From Thermoplasmata archaeon (GTDB lineage: Archaea; Thermoplasmatota; Thermoplasmata; Lutacidiplasmatales; UBA184): a stretch of DNA of 7,031 nucleotides. The stretch is from NCBI GenBank assembly GCA_030042815.1, contig JASHYY010000094.1:1-7031 (forward strand). Reading direction: 5' to 3'. Made by a program: the position numbers and the translations under genes. Below are positions 1 through 6,129 of this stretch, in pieces (the first letter of the stretch is position 1; every line of letters starts with the position of its first letter). The notes under the pieces were generated by a model. That model had not been told where the DNA came from. It saw nothing but the letters and a program-made list of their open reading frames with translations, and did not search any database.

Positions 1-1
1 C

Positions 2-1243
2 GAGAAGAATCTCAAGGCGCTCGAGATCGGCCGCCGCGTGGCCCTCGAGGCTCCGGGGGTCGCGGGCCGATTCTCGGTCGCCGAAGGGGACGCGCACGAC
101 CGGATCCTGACCACGGGGAATCAGGCGGTCGCACTCGGCTTTGTGGTCGGCGGCGGGCGGTTCTTCGCGGGCTACCCCATCACCCCGGCGACGGAGATCA
201 TGGAGTATCTGCAGCGGTACCTCCCGCCCTTCGACGGCGTCGTGCGCCAGGCGGAGGACGAGCTCGCGGCGATCAACATGGTGATCGGCGCCTCGTACGC
301 CGGGGCGCGCGTGATGACCTCGACGAGCGGTCCGGGCCTCTCGCTCATGACCGAAGGGATCGGCCATGCTGCGACCGCGGAGATCCCCGTCGTGATCGCC
401 GACTGCCAGCGCGTCGGACCGTCGACCGGTCAGCCGACCCGAAACGAGCAGTCCGACCTCTCCCACCTCGCGAACCTGGGGCACGGCGAGTACCCTCGGT
501 TCATCCTCGCTCCGGCGACCCCGGAGGACGCGTTCGACCTCACCATCGACGCCCTCAACCTCGCCGAACGGTGGCGCGCGCCGGTGATCCTCCTCCTCGA
601 CCAGGCGCTCTGCCAGAACACGACCACGAGCGTGCGGTTCGACCTCTCGCAGGTCCATCTGGACCGGGGGAAGCGGCTCACGCCCGAAGCCGTGGAAAAG
701 CTCGCCCAGTACAAGGTCTACGAGCTCACGGACGACGGCGTGAGCGCGATCGCCCCGCCGGGGACTCCCGGTCTCTGGTCGGAGGTGACCGGGAACGAGC
801 ACGACGAGTGGGGCCACGTCTCGGTGAACGTCGCGAACCGCGTCCGCATGATGAAGAAGCGGATGGAGAAGATGGTGAAGGCGCGTCACGACCTACCGGG
901 GTCCCGCGTCTTCGGTCCGGCCGACGCGCGCGTCGGGTTCATCGGGTACGGGAGCACCTCCGGTCCGATCCTGGAGGCCGTGCGCCTCCTCGAGACGAAG
1001 GGGGTCCACGCCCGGTACCTGCAGGCCCGTACGCTCTTCCCGGTACCGGTGCACGAGATCGACCCCTTCCTCAAGGGCCTCGACACGGTCTACGTCGTCG
1101 AGCACAACTACACCGGACAGTTCGCCCGCCTCCTGCGGGAAACGATGCCTTGGCACTACGCAAAGCTCCGCTCGATCCTGAAGTTCGACGGCTACTCGTT
1201 CCGAGCGCCGCAGATCCTCGCGGCGATGTCGGGGGGTGCGTAG
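2..1243 (+). CDS. korA: 2-oxoacid:ferredoxin oxidoreductase, fused gamma/alpha subunit (5' end outside window)
   Basis: Catalytic subunit of a cytoplasmic 2-oxoacid:ferredoxin oxidoreductase, which converts a 2-oxoacid plus CoA to acyl-CoA and CO2 while reducing ferredoxin. The frame is open to the window edge, and the first residues (EKNLKALEIGRRVAL) resemble the helix that ends the gamma domain in fused gamma-alpha subunits. I therefore treat the gene as 5'-truncated by the window and the GTG at 38 as internal. Counting from that codon, visible motifs are GYPITPATE (about 45-53, the YPITP signature of the alpha subunit), TSTSGPGLSLMTE (94-106), RVGPSTGQPT (125-134) and QSDL (138-141), followed by VTGNEHDEWGH. 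A C-terminal domain carries GFIGYGSTSGP and VEHNYTGQ. It ends in TAG one base before the ATG of the beta subunit, so the two are co-translated. Family assignment is firm. The substrate (2-oxoglutarate, pyruvate or branched 2-oxoacids) cannot be read from the sequence, so korA is the nearest family name. Confidence 0.93.
   Translation, partial: EKNLKALEIGRRVALEAPGVAGRFSVAEGDAHDRILTTGNQAVALGFVVGGGRFFAGYPITPATEIMEYLQRYLPPFDGVVRQAEDELAAINMVIGASYAGARVMTSTSGPGLSLMTEGIGHAATAEIPVVIADCQRVGPSTGQPTRNEQSDLSHLANLGHGEYPRFILAPATPEDAFDLTIDALNLAERWRAPVILLLDQALCQNTTTSVRFDLSQVHLDRGKRLTPEAVEKLAQYKVYELTDDGVSAIAPPGTPGLWSEVTGNEHDEWGHVSVNVANRVRMMKKRMEKMVKARHDLPGSRVFGPADARVGFIGYGSTSGPILEAVRLLETKGVHARYLQARTLFPVPVHEIDPFLKGLDTVYVVEHNYTGQFARLLRETMPWHYAKLRSILKFDGYSFRAPQILAAMSGGA
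1231..1237 (+). promoter_or_regulatory. Ribosome binding site of korB
   Basis: A G6T run lies seven bases before the ATG at 1245, inside the last codons of korA. This supports the ATG at 1245 over the in-frame GTG at 1236, which would put the start within the G-run itself and overlap korA by eight bases. It implies translational coupling of the two subunits. Confidence 0.5.
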
Positions 1244-1244
1244 G

Positions 1245-2111
1245 ATGGTGCAGTCGGCGAAGCCGGTCGCCCCGATCTGGTGCCCGGGCTGCGGGGACTT
1301 CAGCGTGCTCGCCGCGGTCAAGCGGGCGGCCGTCGACCTGAAGATCCCGGTCCACGAACTCGTGCTCGTCGGCGGCATCGGCTGCTCGGGGTCGATCCAC
1401 AACTTCCTCGAGATCAACGGACTCCACGCGCTGCACGGGCGATTGCTCGCCCAAGCGGTCGGCGTGAAGCTCGCGAACCCGTCGCTCACCGTCGTCGCCG
1501 CGGGCGGCGACGGGGACGGCTACGCGATCGGCATGGGACACTTCATGCACGCGTTCAAGAAGAACGCCTCGATCCTCTACATCGTCATGAACAACGAGAC
1601 CTACGGCCTGACGAAGGGACAGGCGTCCCCGACGAGCCAGCTCGGCTTCGAAGGCAACGTGGAGCCGCCGTTCCACTCGATCCTCACCGCGCTCTCCATC
1701 CCGGCCCCCAACTTCATCGCCCGCACGTTCTCGGGCGACCCGAAGACGATGACCGCGATCCTCGAGGAAGCGCTGAAGTTCAACCGCGAGGGACGCGGGT
1801 TCGCGTTCGTCGAGGACCTGTCGCCGTGCGTGACGTACAACGACACCTACAAGCTGTGGCGGGAGAAGGTCACCGACGTGTCGAAGCTGCCCGGGTACGA
1901 CCCGACCGACCGGAAGGCGATGTTCCGCCTCTGCCTCGAGGCGATCGAGGACGGCCGCATCCCGATCGGCGTGATGCACCGGCCGAAGGACGGCGGCCGC
2001 GATGGCCTCGAGCTCAAGCTCGTCGGGGAGAAGCGGGGGCCGGCCCGCACCGACATCAGCCTCCCGCCGAACCTCGCCGCGTACCAAAAGCTGCTCGCGG
2101 GGCTCGCGTAG
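1245..2111 (+). CDS. korB: 2-oxoacid:ferredoxin oxidoreductase, beta subunit
   Basis: Beta subunit carrying thiamine diphosphate and a [4Fe-4S] cluster; partner of the gene just upstream. The start chosen is the ATG one base after the korA stop, giving 288 residues, normal for the family (about 280-305). The order is WCPGCGDF (12-19), GGIGCSG (43-49), the TPP/Mg motif GGDGDGYAIG (87-96), MNNETYGLTKGQASPT (115-130) and SPCVTYND (193-200). Cys13, Cys16, Cys47 and Cys195 fit the four cluster ligands known from the Sulfolobus enzyme (Cys12, 15, 46, 197), so the protein should be active in electron transfer. Oddity: the position three after Cys47 is Ser50, where KorB-type proteins commonly have Arg or Lys (GCSSR-like), which may bear on substrate choice. 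There is no ferredoxin-type delta subunit gene here, consistent with the two-subunit archaeal arrangement. The C-terminus (YQKLLAGLA) ends at a TAG that is in frame with tiaS downstream. Confidence 0.95.
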   Translation: MVQSAKPVAPIWCPGCGDFSVLAAVKRAAVDLKIPVHELVLVGGIGCSGSIHNFLEINGLHALHGRLLAQAVGVKLANPSLTVVAAGGDGDGYAIGMGHFMHAFKKNASILYIVMNNETYGLTKGQASPTSQLGFEGNVEPPFHSILTALSIPAPNFIARTFSGDPKTMTAILEEALKFNREGRGFAFVEDLSPCVTYNDTYKLWREKVTDVSKLPGYDPTDRKAMFRLCLEAIEDGRIPIGVMHRPKDGGRDGLELKLVGEKRGPARTDISLPPNLAAYQKLLAGLA

Positions 2112-2116
2112 GCGTG

Positions 2117-2150
2117 CCCCGGGGGCGGGGAACCTCCGGGGGGCGGGACC
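2117..2150 (+). promoter_or_regulatory. G-rich leader of tiaS with possible G-quadruplex and anti-SD-like CCTCC
   Basis: Most of the gap between korB and tiaS is G and C. G-runs at 2121-2125, 2127-2130, 2138-2143 and 2145-2147 are separated by loops of 1, 7 and 1 bases, which meets the usual four-tract G-quadruplex pattern on the mRNA-sense strand. The same runs are the only Shine-Dalgarno candidates for tiaS. The sequence CCTCC at 2133-2137 has the form of a 16S anti-SD and can pair with 2121-2125 across a 7-base loop. A structure here could limit tiaS translation. The pattern is seen; the function is inferred. Confidence 0.35.
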
Positions 2151-2162
2151 ATCTGGGTCGGG

Positions 2163-3461
2163 GTGGACGATACCGACAGCCGCCGCGGCGGCTGCACGAC
2201 GTGGGTGCTCACCGAGCTTCTCTCGCTCGCCCGGGAGACCGGCGTGGACCTGCTCGGCGAGCCCCGCCTTGTCCGCCTGAATCCGAATATTCCCTGGAAG
2301 ACTCGGGGGAACGGCGCCCTCGCGGCCCACTTCGGCGTGGGTTCGGGACCGGGTCGAACGGTCGGCTCGATCGGAGGACGGCCGGTCCGCTCCTATGCGC
2401 GAGGCCGTCCCTTGTCTCCGCTTCGCGCCGAGCGGTTCCGGGAAGCCGCGTGGCAGCGCGTGCTGGAACGGTCCGAGCGCGGAAGCGCGGGGACCGACCC
2501 GGCGATGGTCGCCGCCGAGCGGCCCCTGCCCACCGAGCTCTACTGGCAGGCCGTGCGCGAGGTCGTCCCGGTCGGCTCGACCCTCAACGCGCTCCGACGG
2601 GCGGGAGCGTGGTGGCGGACCGACGGGGACCCGCGCGGCCTCATCGGAGCGTCGGCCGCCATCGCCTGGCCCGCCCGGCGAGTGACCTGGGAGCTGACCG
2701 CGTACCGCACCGAGCCGCGGATCGGGCTTCGGCGCGTGGTCGACGCGGACAGCGTGCGTACGGTCGCGGCGGCGCATCCGTCGCTCTTCCTGTGCGAGGA
2801 CCCGCGGACCCGGAGGATCCTCGTCTCGCCGCACACCAACTGCCCGGTCCTCTACGGACTCCGATCCACCCGGCCGGGTCCGCTGTTGCGCGCCCGATCG
2901 TCGGTCCGATCCGAGCCGGTCGACCGTTGGGTCCTCTTCCGGACGAACCAGGGGACCGGCGACCACCTCGTCTCCCGCTCCCCGCGCGACCTCGGCCCGT
3001 TCCGGGCTGCCCGCTTTGCGGCGACCGTCGCGTCCCCCCCGGAGGTCCGTCGCGGCGGGCACGTCGCCCTCCACGTCGTCGATGAAGCGGGCGGCCGGGT
3101 CGAATGCGTCGCCTTCGAGCCGACGAAGACCCTGCCCCGGGTCGCCCAGCAGCTCGCGCCGGGGGATCGAGTCCAGCTGTGGGGGAGCCGGGGGGACGAC
3201 CCGGTCGTCCGGCTCGAGGGGATTCGGCTCGTTCGGCTGGTTCCTCGGGCCGGGCGCCGACGTTCCCTCCGCTGCCCCGAGTGCGGGACGACCGCGGGGT
3301 CGCTCGGGTCGTCGAAGGGGTACCGGTGCCCGGCATGCCACCGGAGGTTCCCTCCCGAAGCCTCCCGGCGGCCCCGGCTCGAGCCTCCGCTGCGTCTGGG
3401 GGACTATCACCCCACCCCGTCCGCGCGGCGCCACCTCGCCCCCCGGGGCCCGGAACCCTAG
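2163..3461 (+). CDS. tiaS: tRNA(Ile2) 2-agmatinylcytidine synthetase TiaS
   Basis: Attaches agmatine to C34 of tRNA-Ile2 using ATP, making agmatidine so that the CAU anticodon reads AUA; the archaeal counterpart of bacterial TilS. It matches TiaS along its full length. Counting from the GTG at 2163: DDTDSRRGGCTTW (2-14; Thr12 corresponds to the autophosphorylated Thr18 of the Archaeoglobus enzyme), VRLNPNIPWKTRGNGAL (37-53), GLIGASAAIAW (159-169), NCPVLYGLR (226-234), EPVDRWVLFRTNQGTGDH (251-268). Then come an OB-fold region with GGHVALHV and CVAFEPTKTLP (about 298-325), a zinc ribbon with Cys371, 374, 389 and 392, and the C-terminal signature PSARRHL (419-425). The start is uncertain. Relatives begin with a strand like MxWVGVDDTDS; here IWVGV is encoded from 2151, but the codon at 2151 is ATC and no ATG, GTG or TTG lies in frame between the korB stop and 2163. 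Either GTG 2163 is used with a trimmed N-terminus or ATC 2151 initiates. Probably in the korAB transcript. Confidence 0.95.
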   Translation: MDDTDSRRGGCTTWVLTELLSLARETGVDLLGEPRLVRLNPNIPWKTRGNGALAAHFGVGSGPGRTVGSIGGRPVRSYARGRPLSPLRAERFREAAWQRVLERSERGSAGTDPAMVAAERPLPTELYWQAVREVVPVGSTLNALRRAGAWWRTDGDPRGLIGASAAIAWPARRVTWELTAYRTEPRIGLRRVVDADSVRTVAAAHPSLFLCEDPRTRRILVSPHTNCPVLYGLRSTRPGPLLRARSSVRSEPVDRWVLFRTNQGTGDHLVSRSPRDLGPFRAARFAATVASPPEVRRGGHVALHVVDEAGGRVECVAFEPTKTLPRVAQQLAPGDRVQLWGSRGDDPVVRLEGIRLVRLVPRAGRRRSLRCPECGTTAGSLGSSKGYRCPACHRRFPPEASRRPRLEPPLRLGDYHPTPSARRHLAPRGPEP

Positions 3462-3484
3462 CGCCGGACGGTCGTCACGAGACC

Positions 3485-3488
3485 TTTT
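3485..3488 (+). terminator. Possible T-run terminator after tiaS
   Basis: TTTT within CCTTTTGAGG, 24 bases after the tiaS stop, is a rare T-run in this GC-rich DNA. Archaeal RNA polymerase can terminate at short T-tracts without a hairpin. Four Ts is weak evidence. Confidence 0.25.
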
Positions 3489-3503
3489 GAGGGGCTCCGG
3501 ACC

Positions 3504-3509
3504 TATATT
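3504..3509 (+). promoter_or_regulatory. TATA-like promoter box before the zinc-ribbon gene
   Basis: TATATT stands out as an A/T island in DNA that is otherwise mostly G/C. Archaeal TATA boxes lie about 26 bases before the start site, which would place initiation near 3530-3533 and leave a leader of roughly 145 bases before the ATG at 3677. The bases in front (CCGGACC) are not a good BRE, so this is a moderate call. Confidence 0.4.
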
Positions 3510-3593
3510 CCCGAGAGGGACCCGTGGCCGCGCCGTATCGGGGGGCAGCCGGTCGGGTTCGTCTTCGACTCCCCGGTTCGAGGCAGTTCCCCG

Positions 3594-3615
3594 CGGGCCG
3601 AATTGGACCGGCCCG
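3594..3615 (+). repeat. Perfect 7-bp inverted repeat in leader
   Basis: CGGGCCG (3594-3600) and CGGCCCG (3609-3615) are exact reverse complements around the loop AATTGGAC. All seven pairs are G-C, so the hairpin would be stable in RNA even at high temperature. It has no T-run after it, so it is not an ordinary intrinsic terminator. It may be a leader structure or simply a product of high GC content. Confidence 0.4.
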
Positions 3616-3676
3616 GGATCCTGCGGCCTTCGCGCCGTTCGTTGCGTGCGATCGCGCGCCGAGCTGAGGCCCGCCC

Positions 3677-4798
3677 ATGGTCGGCTGCCCCGCGTGCGGA
3701 ACCGAAGTGGCGGACGGGCTACCGGAATGTCCCCGCTGCCATCTGGCGGCCAGCCTCTTCCCCGCCGTCCGGGACGCCGCGGGGCCCGGGGCCCCGACGG
3801 ACTCCACCTATCTCCGCACGATCGGCGAGCTGCTCGCGACGGTCGACCTCGAGACCCCCGCGCCTCCGGCACCGGCCCCGCCCGCCCGGGGCCTTCTCGG
3901 CCGGCCGGCGCGGTTCCCGGCCCTTCCGTCGGCGGCCCCCGCGAAGACCGTTCCCCCGCGGGAGGCTCCCCCGATCGCCCCGCTGAAGGACCTGCCCGCG
4001 CTCCCGTCCGCGGGCACGGCCGAGGAGCTCCGCCGTCGGGTCGAAGAGTACTTCCAGATCGGTCGGCGCCTCGGACTCGACTTCACGGACTTCGAGGGCC
4101 GGGCCTCGGCCGCGGCGCTGGTCCAGGACGTTCCCTCGCTCGAGGTCCTCTCGCGCGAGATGTTCGTGCACGTCGCGAGCGCGGTCGCCGAGGAGTATGA
4201 GTCCGTGCTGGCGCGGCGAAACGAGCTCGCCCAGCTCGTGCCGACCCCGAGCGCCGACGTCGAATTGAACGCGATCCGTCGGGCGATCGCCGTCGGGGAC
4301 TTCAACGGGGCCCAGCGACGCCTCGTGCACGTCCGCGACGAGCTGCTGCGCGTCGAGGAGGGCTGGGAGGTCGGACGCATCCTCGTGACGGAGTGCGACC
4401 TGCTCGCCCAGACGCTCCGCGACCTCGGGGGAGACCCGACCCCGGCCCTCGGGCCGCTCGAGGAAGGGCGTCGGTGCTTCGCGACCGGTCGTCGCGCCGA
4501 CGCCGAGCGGTTCCTGGCCCGGGCGGCGGTCGCCCTCTGGACGCTGCTCCAGCCCCGGTTCTTCGACGACCTCCGCCGCGTGCGCGACCGGCTCGTCGAG
4601 CTCCGGGCGACGGGCGCCGACGTCGCGCCGGCGGTGAAGGAGCTGCGCGAGGTGGCCTCGGAGCTCCGGCAGCGGAACTTCGTCGGGACGGTCATCGCCT
4701 ACCGTCGGCTGAGAGCGTTCGTCGACCGCTCGGCCGCCCCCGAGCCCGAAGAAGGAGCCGGGGTCCCGGTCTCGCTGAGGCCCTCTTCGTCCGTATAG
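3677..4798 (+). CDS. Zinc-ribbon protein with Pro-rich linker and helical repeats, function unknown
   Basis: I do not recognise a named family. The 373-residue protein starts at an ATG with GAGG eight bases upstream. Residues 1-25 form a compact zinc ribbon: Cys4, Cys7, Cys18 and Cys21 as CPAC and CPRC. Residues 26-110 look disordered and rich in Pro and Ala (for example PAPPAPAPPA at 61-70). From about 113 to 350 the sequence is predicted helical and charged, with a recurring unit of a small or aromatic residue, G-D/R-F or similar, an A a few residues on, then leucines: AVGDFNGAQRRLVHVRDEL (204-222), FATGRRADAERFLARAAV (268-285) and RNFVGTVIAYRRLRAFV (333-349). This resembles TPR-like or other antiparallel helical repeats. 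The last 23 residues look disordered. No signal peptide or membrane segment is seen, so it is probably cytoplasmic, perhaps an adaptor or nucleic-acid-associated protein. It ends in TAG 29 bases before hisS and probably shares its transcript. Confidence 0.85.
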   Translation: MVGCPACGTEVADGLPECPRCHLAASLFPAVRDAAGPGAPTDSTYLRTIGELLATVDLETPAPPAPAPPARGLLGRPARFPALPSAAPAKTVPPREAPPIAPLKDLPALPSAGTAEELRRRVEEYFQIGRRLGLDFTDFEGRASAAALVQDVPSLEVLSREMFVHVASAVAEEYESVLARRNELAQLVPTPSADVELNAIRRAIAVGDFNGAQRRLVHVRDELLRVEEGWEVGRILVTECDLLAQTLRDLGGDPTPALGPLEEGRRCFATGRRADAERFLARAAVALWTLLQPRFFDDLRRVRDRLVELRATGADVAPAVKELREVASELRQRNFVGTVIAYRRLRAFVDRSAAPEPEEGAGVPVSLRPSSSV

Positions 4799-4811
4799 TC
4801 AAATACCGCGA

Positions 4812-4818
4812 GAGGGGT
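4812..4818 (+). promoter_or_regulatory. Ribosome binding site of hisS
   Basis: GAGGGGT ends nine bases before the GTG at 4828. It supports this GTG as the hisS start; no other ATG, GTG or TTG in frame lies between the upstream stop (4796-4798) and 4828. Confidence 0.5.
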
Positions 4819-4827
4819 TCTCCGAGC

Positions 4828-6129
4828 GTGCCGTTCCACTCGCTGCGCGGATTCCGCGACTACCTACCTCCCGACGCGGGCGCTCGGTCGGAGATCCTGC
4901 GCCGGATGCGGGCCGCCGCCCGCCGGGCCGGGTACACGGAGCTCGAGACTCCGTGCGTCGAGAGCTTCGAGCTCTACCAGGTAAAGAGCGGGGAGGGGAT
5001 CGCCGCGGAGACGTGGCTCTTCCGCGACAAGGGCGACCGCCCGGTCGCGCTCGTCTCGGAGACGACCCCGTCGCTCGCCCGGGTCTACGTCGACCGGGCG
5101 AAATCGGAGCCGCTCCCCGTCAAGTGGTTCACCGTCTCGAAGATCTGGCGCTACGAGGAGCCCCAGGCCGGGCGGACCCGGGAGTTCCTGCAGTTCAACC
5201 TCGACGTCCTCGGCGTCCCCGGCGTCGAGGCCGAGTGCGACCTCCTCTGCGCGGCGGCCCTCCTCCTCGACGAGTCCGGGGCGGACGGGCTCTACGCCTT
5301 CCGCGTGAGCGACCGCGCCCTGGCCGAGGGGCTCGGACGCCTCTACGGAGCGCGCGACCCCGCGCGGTTCTTCCGGGCGGTCGACCGGTACCGCGACCGC
5401 ACGCCGGCCGAGTTCGAGGGCGAGCTGGCGGCGTCGGGCGTGGCCGCCGAGCGGGCGGCCGAGCTCGCCGCACTGTTCGAGGGCGTCGGGGCGGGGATCC
5501 CGCCGTCGGGCCTCGACGCGTTCCTATCCAAGCTCGCGACGAGGGGGCTCGACGACAGCGCCCGCGCCGGGGCGGACCGGCTTCGGGCGCTGTTCACGCT
5601 GCTCGACCGCGCGGGGCTGTCGGACCGGGTCGTCTTCGACCCGACCGTGGTGCGGGGACTCGCCTACTACACGTCGACCGTCTTCGAGGCGTACGCCCGC
5701 AGCGGCGACCACCGGGCGCTGTTCGGCGGGGGCCGCTACGACCACCTGATCGAGCTGTTTGAGGGGCCGCCGACCCCGGCGGCGGGGCTCGCGATCGGCG
5801 ACCAGACGCTCGAGCTGCTCCTCCGGGGGGCCGGGCGATGGCCGGACGGGGAGCCGCCGCTCGACACCTACGTCGTCTCGGTGCGCCCGGAACTGCACGC
5901 CGAGGCGGTCGCGATCGTCCAGGACCTGCGTCGCGCGGGCCTGAGCGCGGACTGCGACCTGCTCGAGCGCTCGATGTCCCGCCAGCTCAAGGAGGCGGCG
6001 CGCCGCCGGTGCCGTCGTGCGCTGATCGTGGGCCTGAAGGAGACGGGGCCGGGTGCGGTGGTCGAGCGTGATCTCGCGACGGGTGCGCAACGTGAGATCG
6101 CTCGGGACGCGGTGGCACGACCGGCGTGA
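4828..6129 (+). CDS. hisS: Histidyl-tRNA synthetase
   Basis: Class II synthetase that charges tRNA-His with histidine in the cytoplasm. The GTG at 4828 gives 433 residues, normal for the family, and the N-terminus (SLRGFRDYLPPD, 5-16) aligns with known HisRS starts. The frame is open far upstream, but that part overlaps the previous gene. Visible parts are motif 1 (GYTELETP, 35-42), the histidine/ATP pocket (VSETTPSLAR, 76-85), motif 2 (WRYEEPQAGRTREFLQF, 107-123), the HisA motif RGLAYYTSTVFE (276-287), GGGRYDHLIELF (300-311) and motif 3 (AGLAIGDQTLELLL, 319-332). The C-terminal anticodon-binding domain runs from about 345 to 430. Two differences from E. coli stand out: RGLDYYT is RGLAYYT, and the motif 3 arginine (GLERL) is replaced by Thr327 (GDQTL). 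The second resembles some archaeal HisRS I recall, so it may be lineage-typical. The last 143 bases overlap the converging gene on the other strand. Confidence 0.95.
   Translation: MPFHSLRGFRDYLPPDAGARSEILRRMRAAARRAGYTELETPCVESFELYQVKSGEGIAAETWLFRDKGDRPVALVSETTPSLARVYVDRAKSEPLPVKWFTVSKIWRYEEPQAGRTREFLQFNLDVLGVPGVEAECDLLCAAALLLDESGADGLYAFRVSDRALAEGLGRLYGARDPARFFRAVDRYRDRTPAEFEGELAASGVAAERAAELAALFEGVGAGIPPSGLDAFLSKLATRGLDDSARAGADRLRALFTLLDRAGLSDRVVFDPTVVRGLAYYTSTVFEAYARSGDHRALFGGGRYDHLIELFEGPPTPAAGLAIGDQTLELLLRGAGRWPDGEPPLDTYVVSVRPELHAEAVAIVQDLRRAGLSADCDLLERSMSRQLKEAARRRCRRALIVGLKETGPGAVVERDLATGAQREIARDAVARPA

Larger units (their letters stand above)
3462..3676. other. Intergenic region between tiaS and the zinc-ribbon gene
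   Basis: These 215 bases hold no convincing gene. A 47-codon frame (GTG 3524 to TGA 3667) has about two thirds G/C at third positions, well below the surrounding genes, and no familiar motif. The region carries, in order, a short T-run (3485-3488), a TATA-like box (3504-3509) and a 7-bp perfect hairpin (3594-3615). It fits the end of the korAB-tiaS unit and a promoter plus long leader for the next genes. It contains GGTTCGAGGC (3575-3584), reminiscent of a tRNA T-loop, but the flanks do not pair as a T-stem. Confidence 0.6.

Noticed and set aside
3570..3600. tRNA-like GGTTCGAGGC suggesting a tRNA gene before the zinc-ribbon gene
   Set aside because: The bases on either side do not form a 5-bp T-stem (CCCGG against CAGTT), and no acceptor, D or anticodon stems can be placed around it.
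3524..3667. Small 47-codon gene (GTG to TGA) with AGGGA in front
   Set aside because: About 15 of 47 codons end in A or T, unlike all real genes here, the SD spacing is only 3 bases, and the GTG lies before the transcription start predicted from the TATA-like box.
1071..3872. Very long open frame on the minus strand (933 codons)
   Set aside because: It runs antisense to korB and tiaS, has Arg/Pro/Gly-rich low-complexity content and no family motif. Long antisense frames are expected at this GC content.
4791..4804. GTATAGTCAAATAC as a TATA box for hisS
   Set aside because: It spans the stop of the previous gene and would place the transcript start at about 4821, after the SD at 4812-4818. 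Co-transcription with the upstream gene is simpler.
4393..4827. Extended N-terminus for hisS starting inside the zinc-ribbon gene
   Set aside because: The added 145 residues are Arg/Pro-rich shadow sequence of the upstream gene. HisRS similarity and an RBS both point to GTG 4828.
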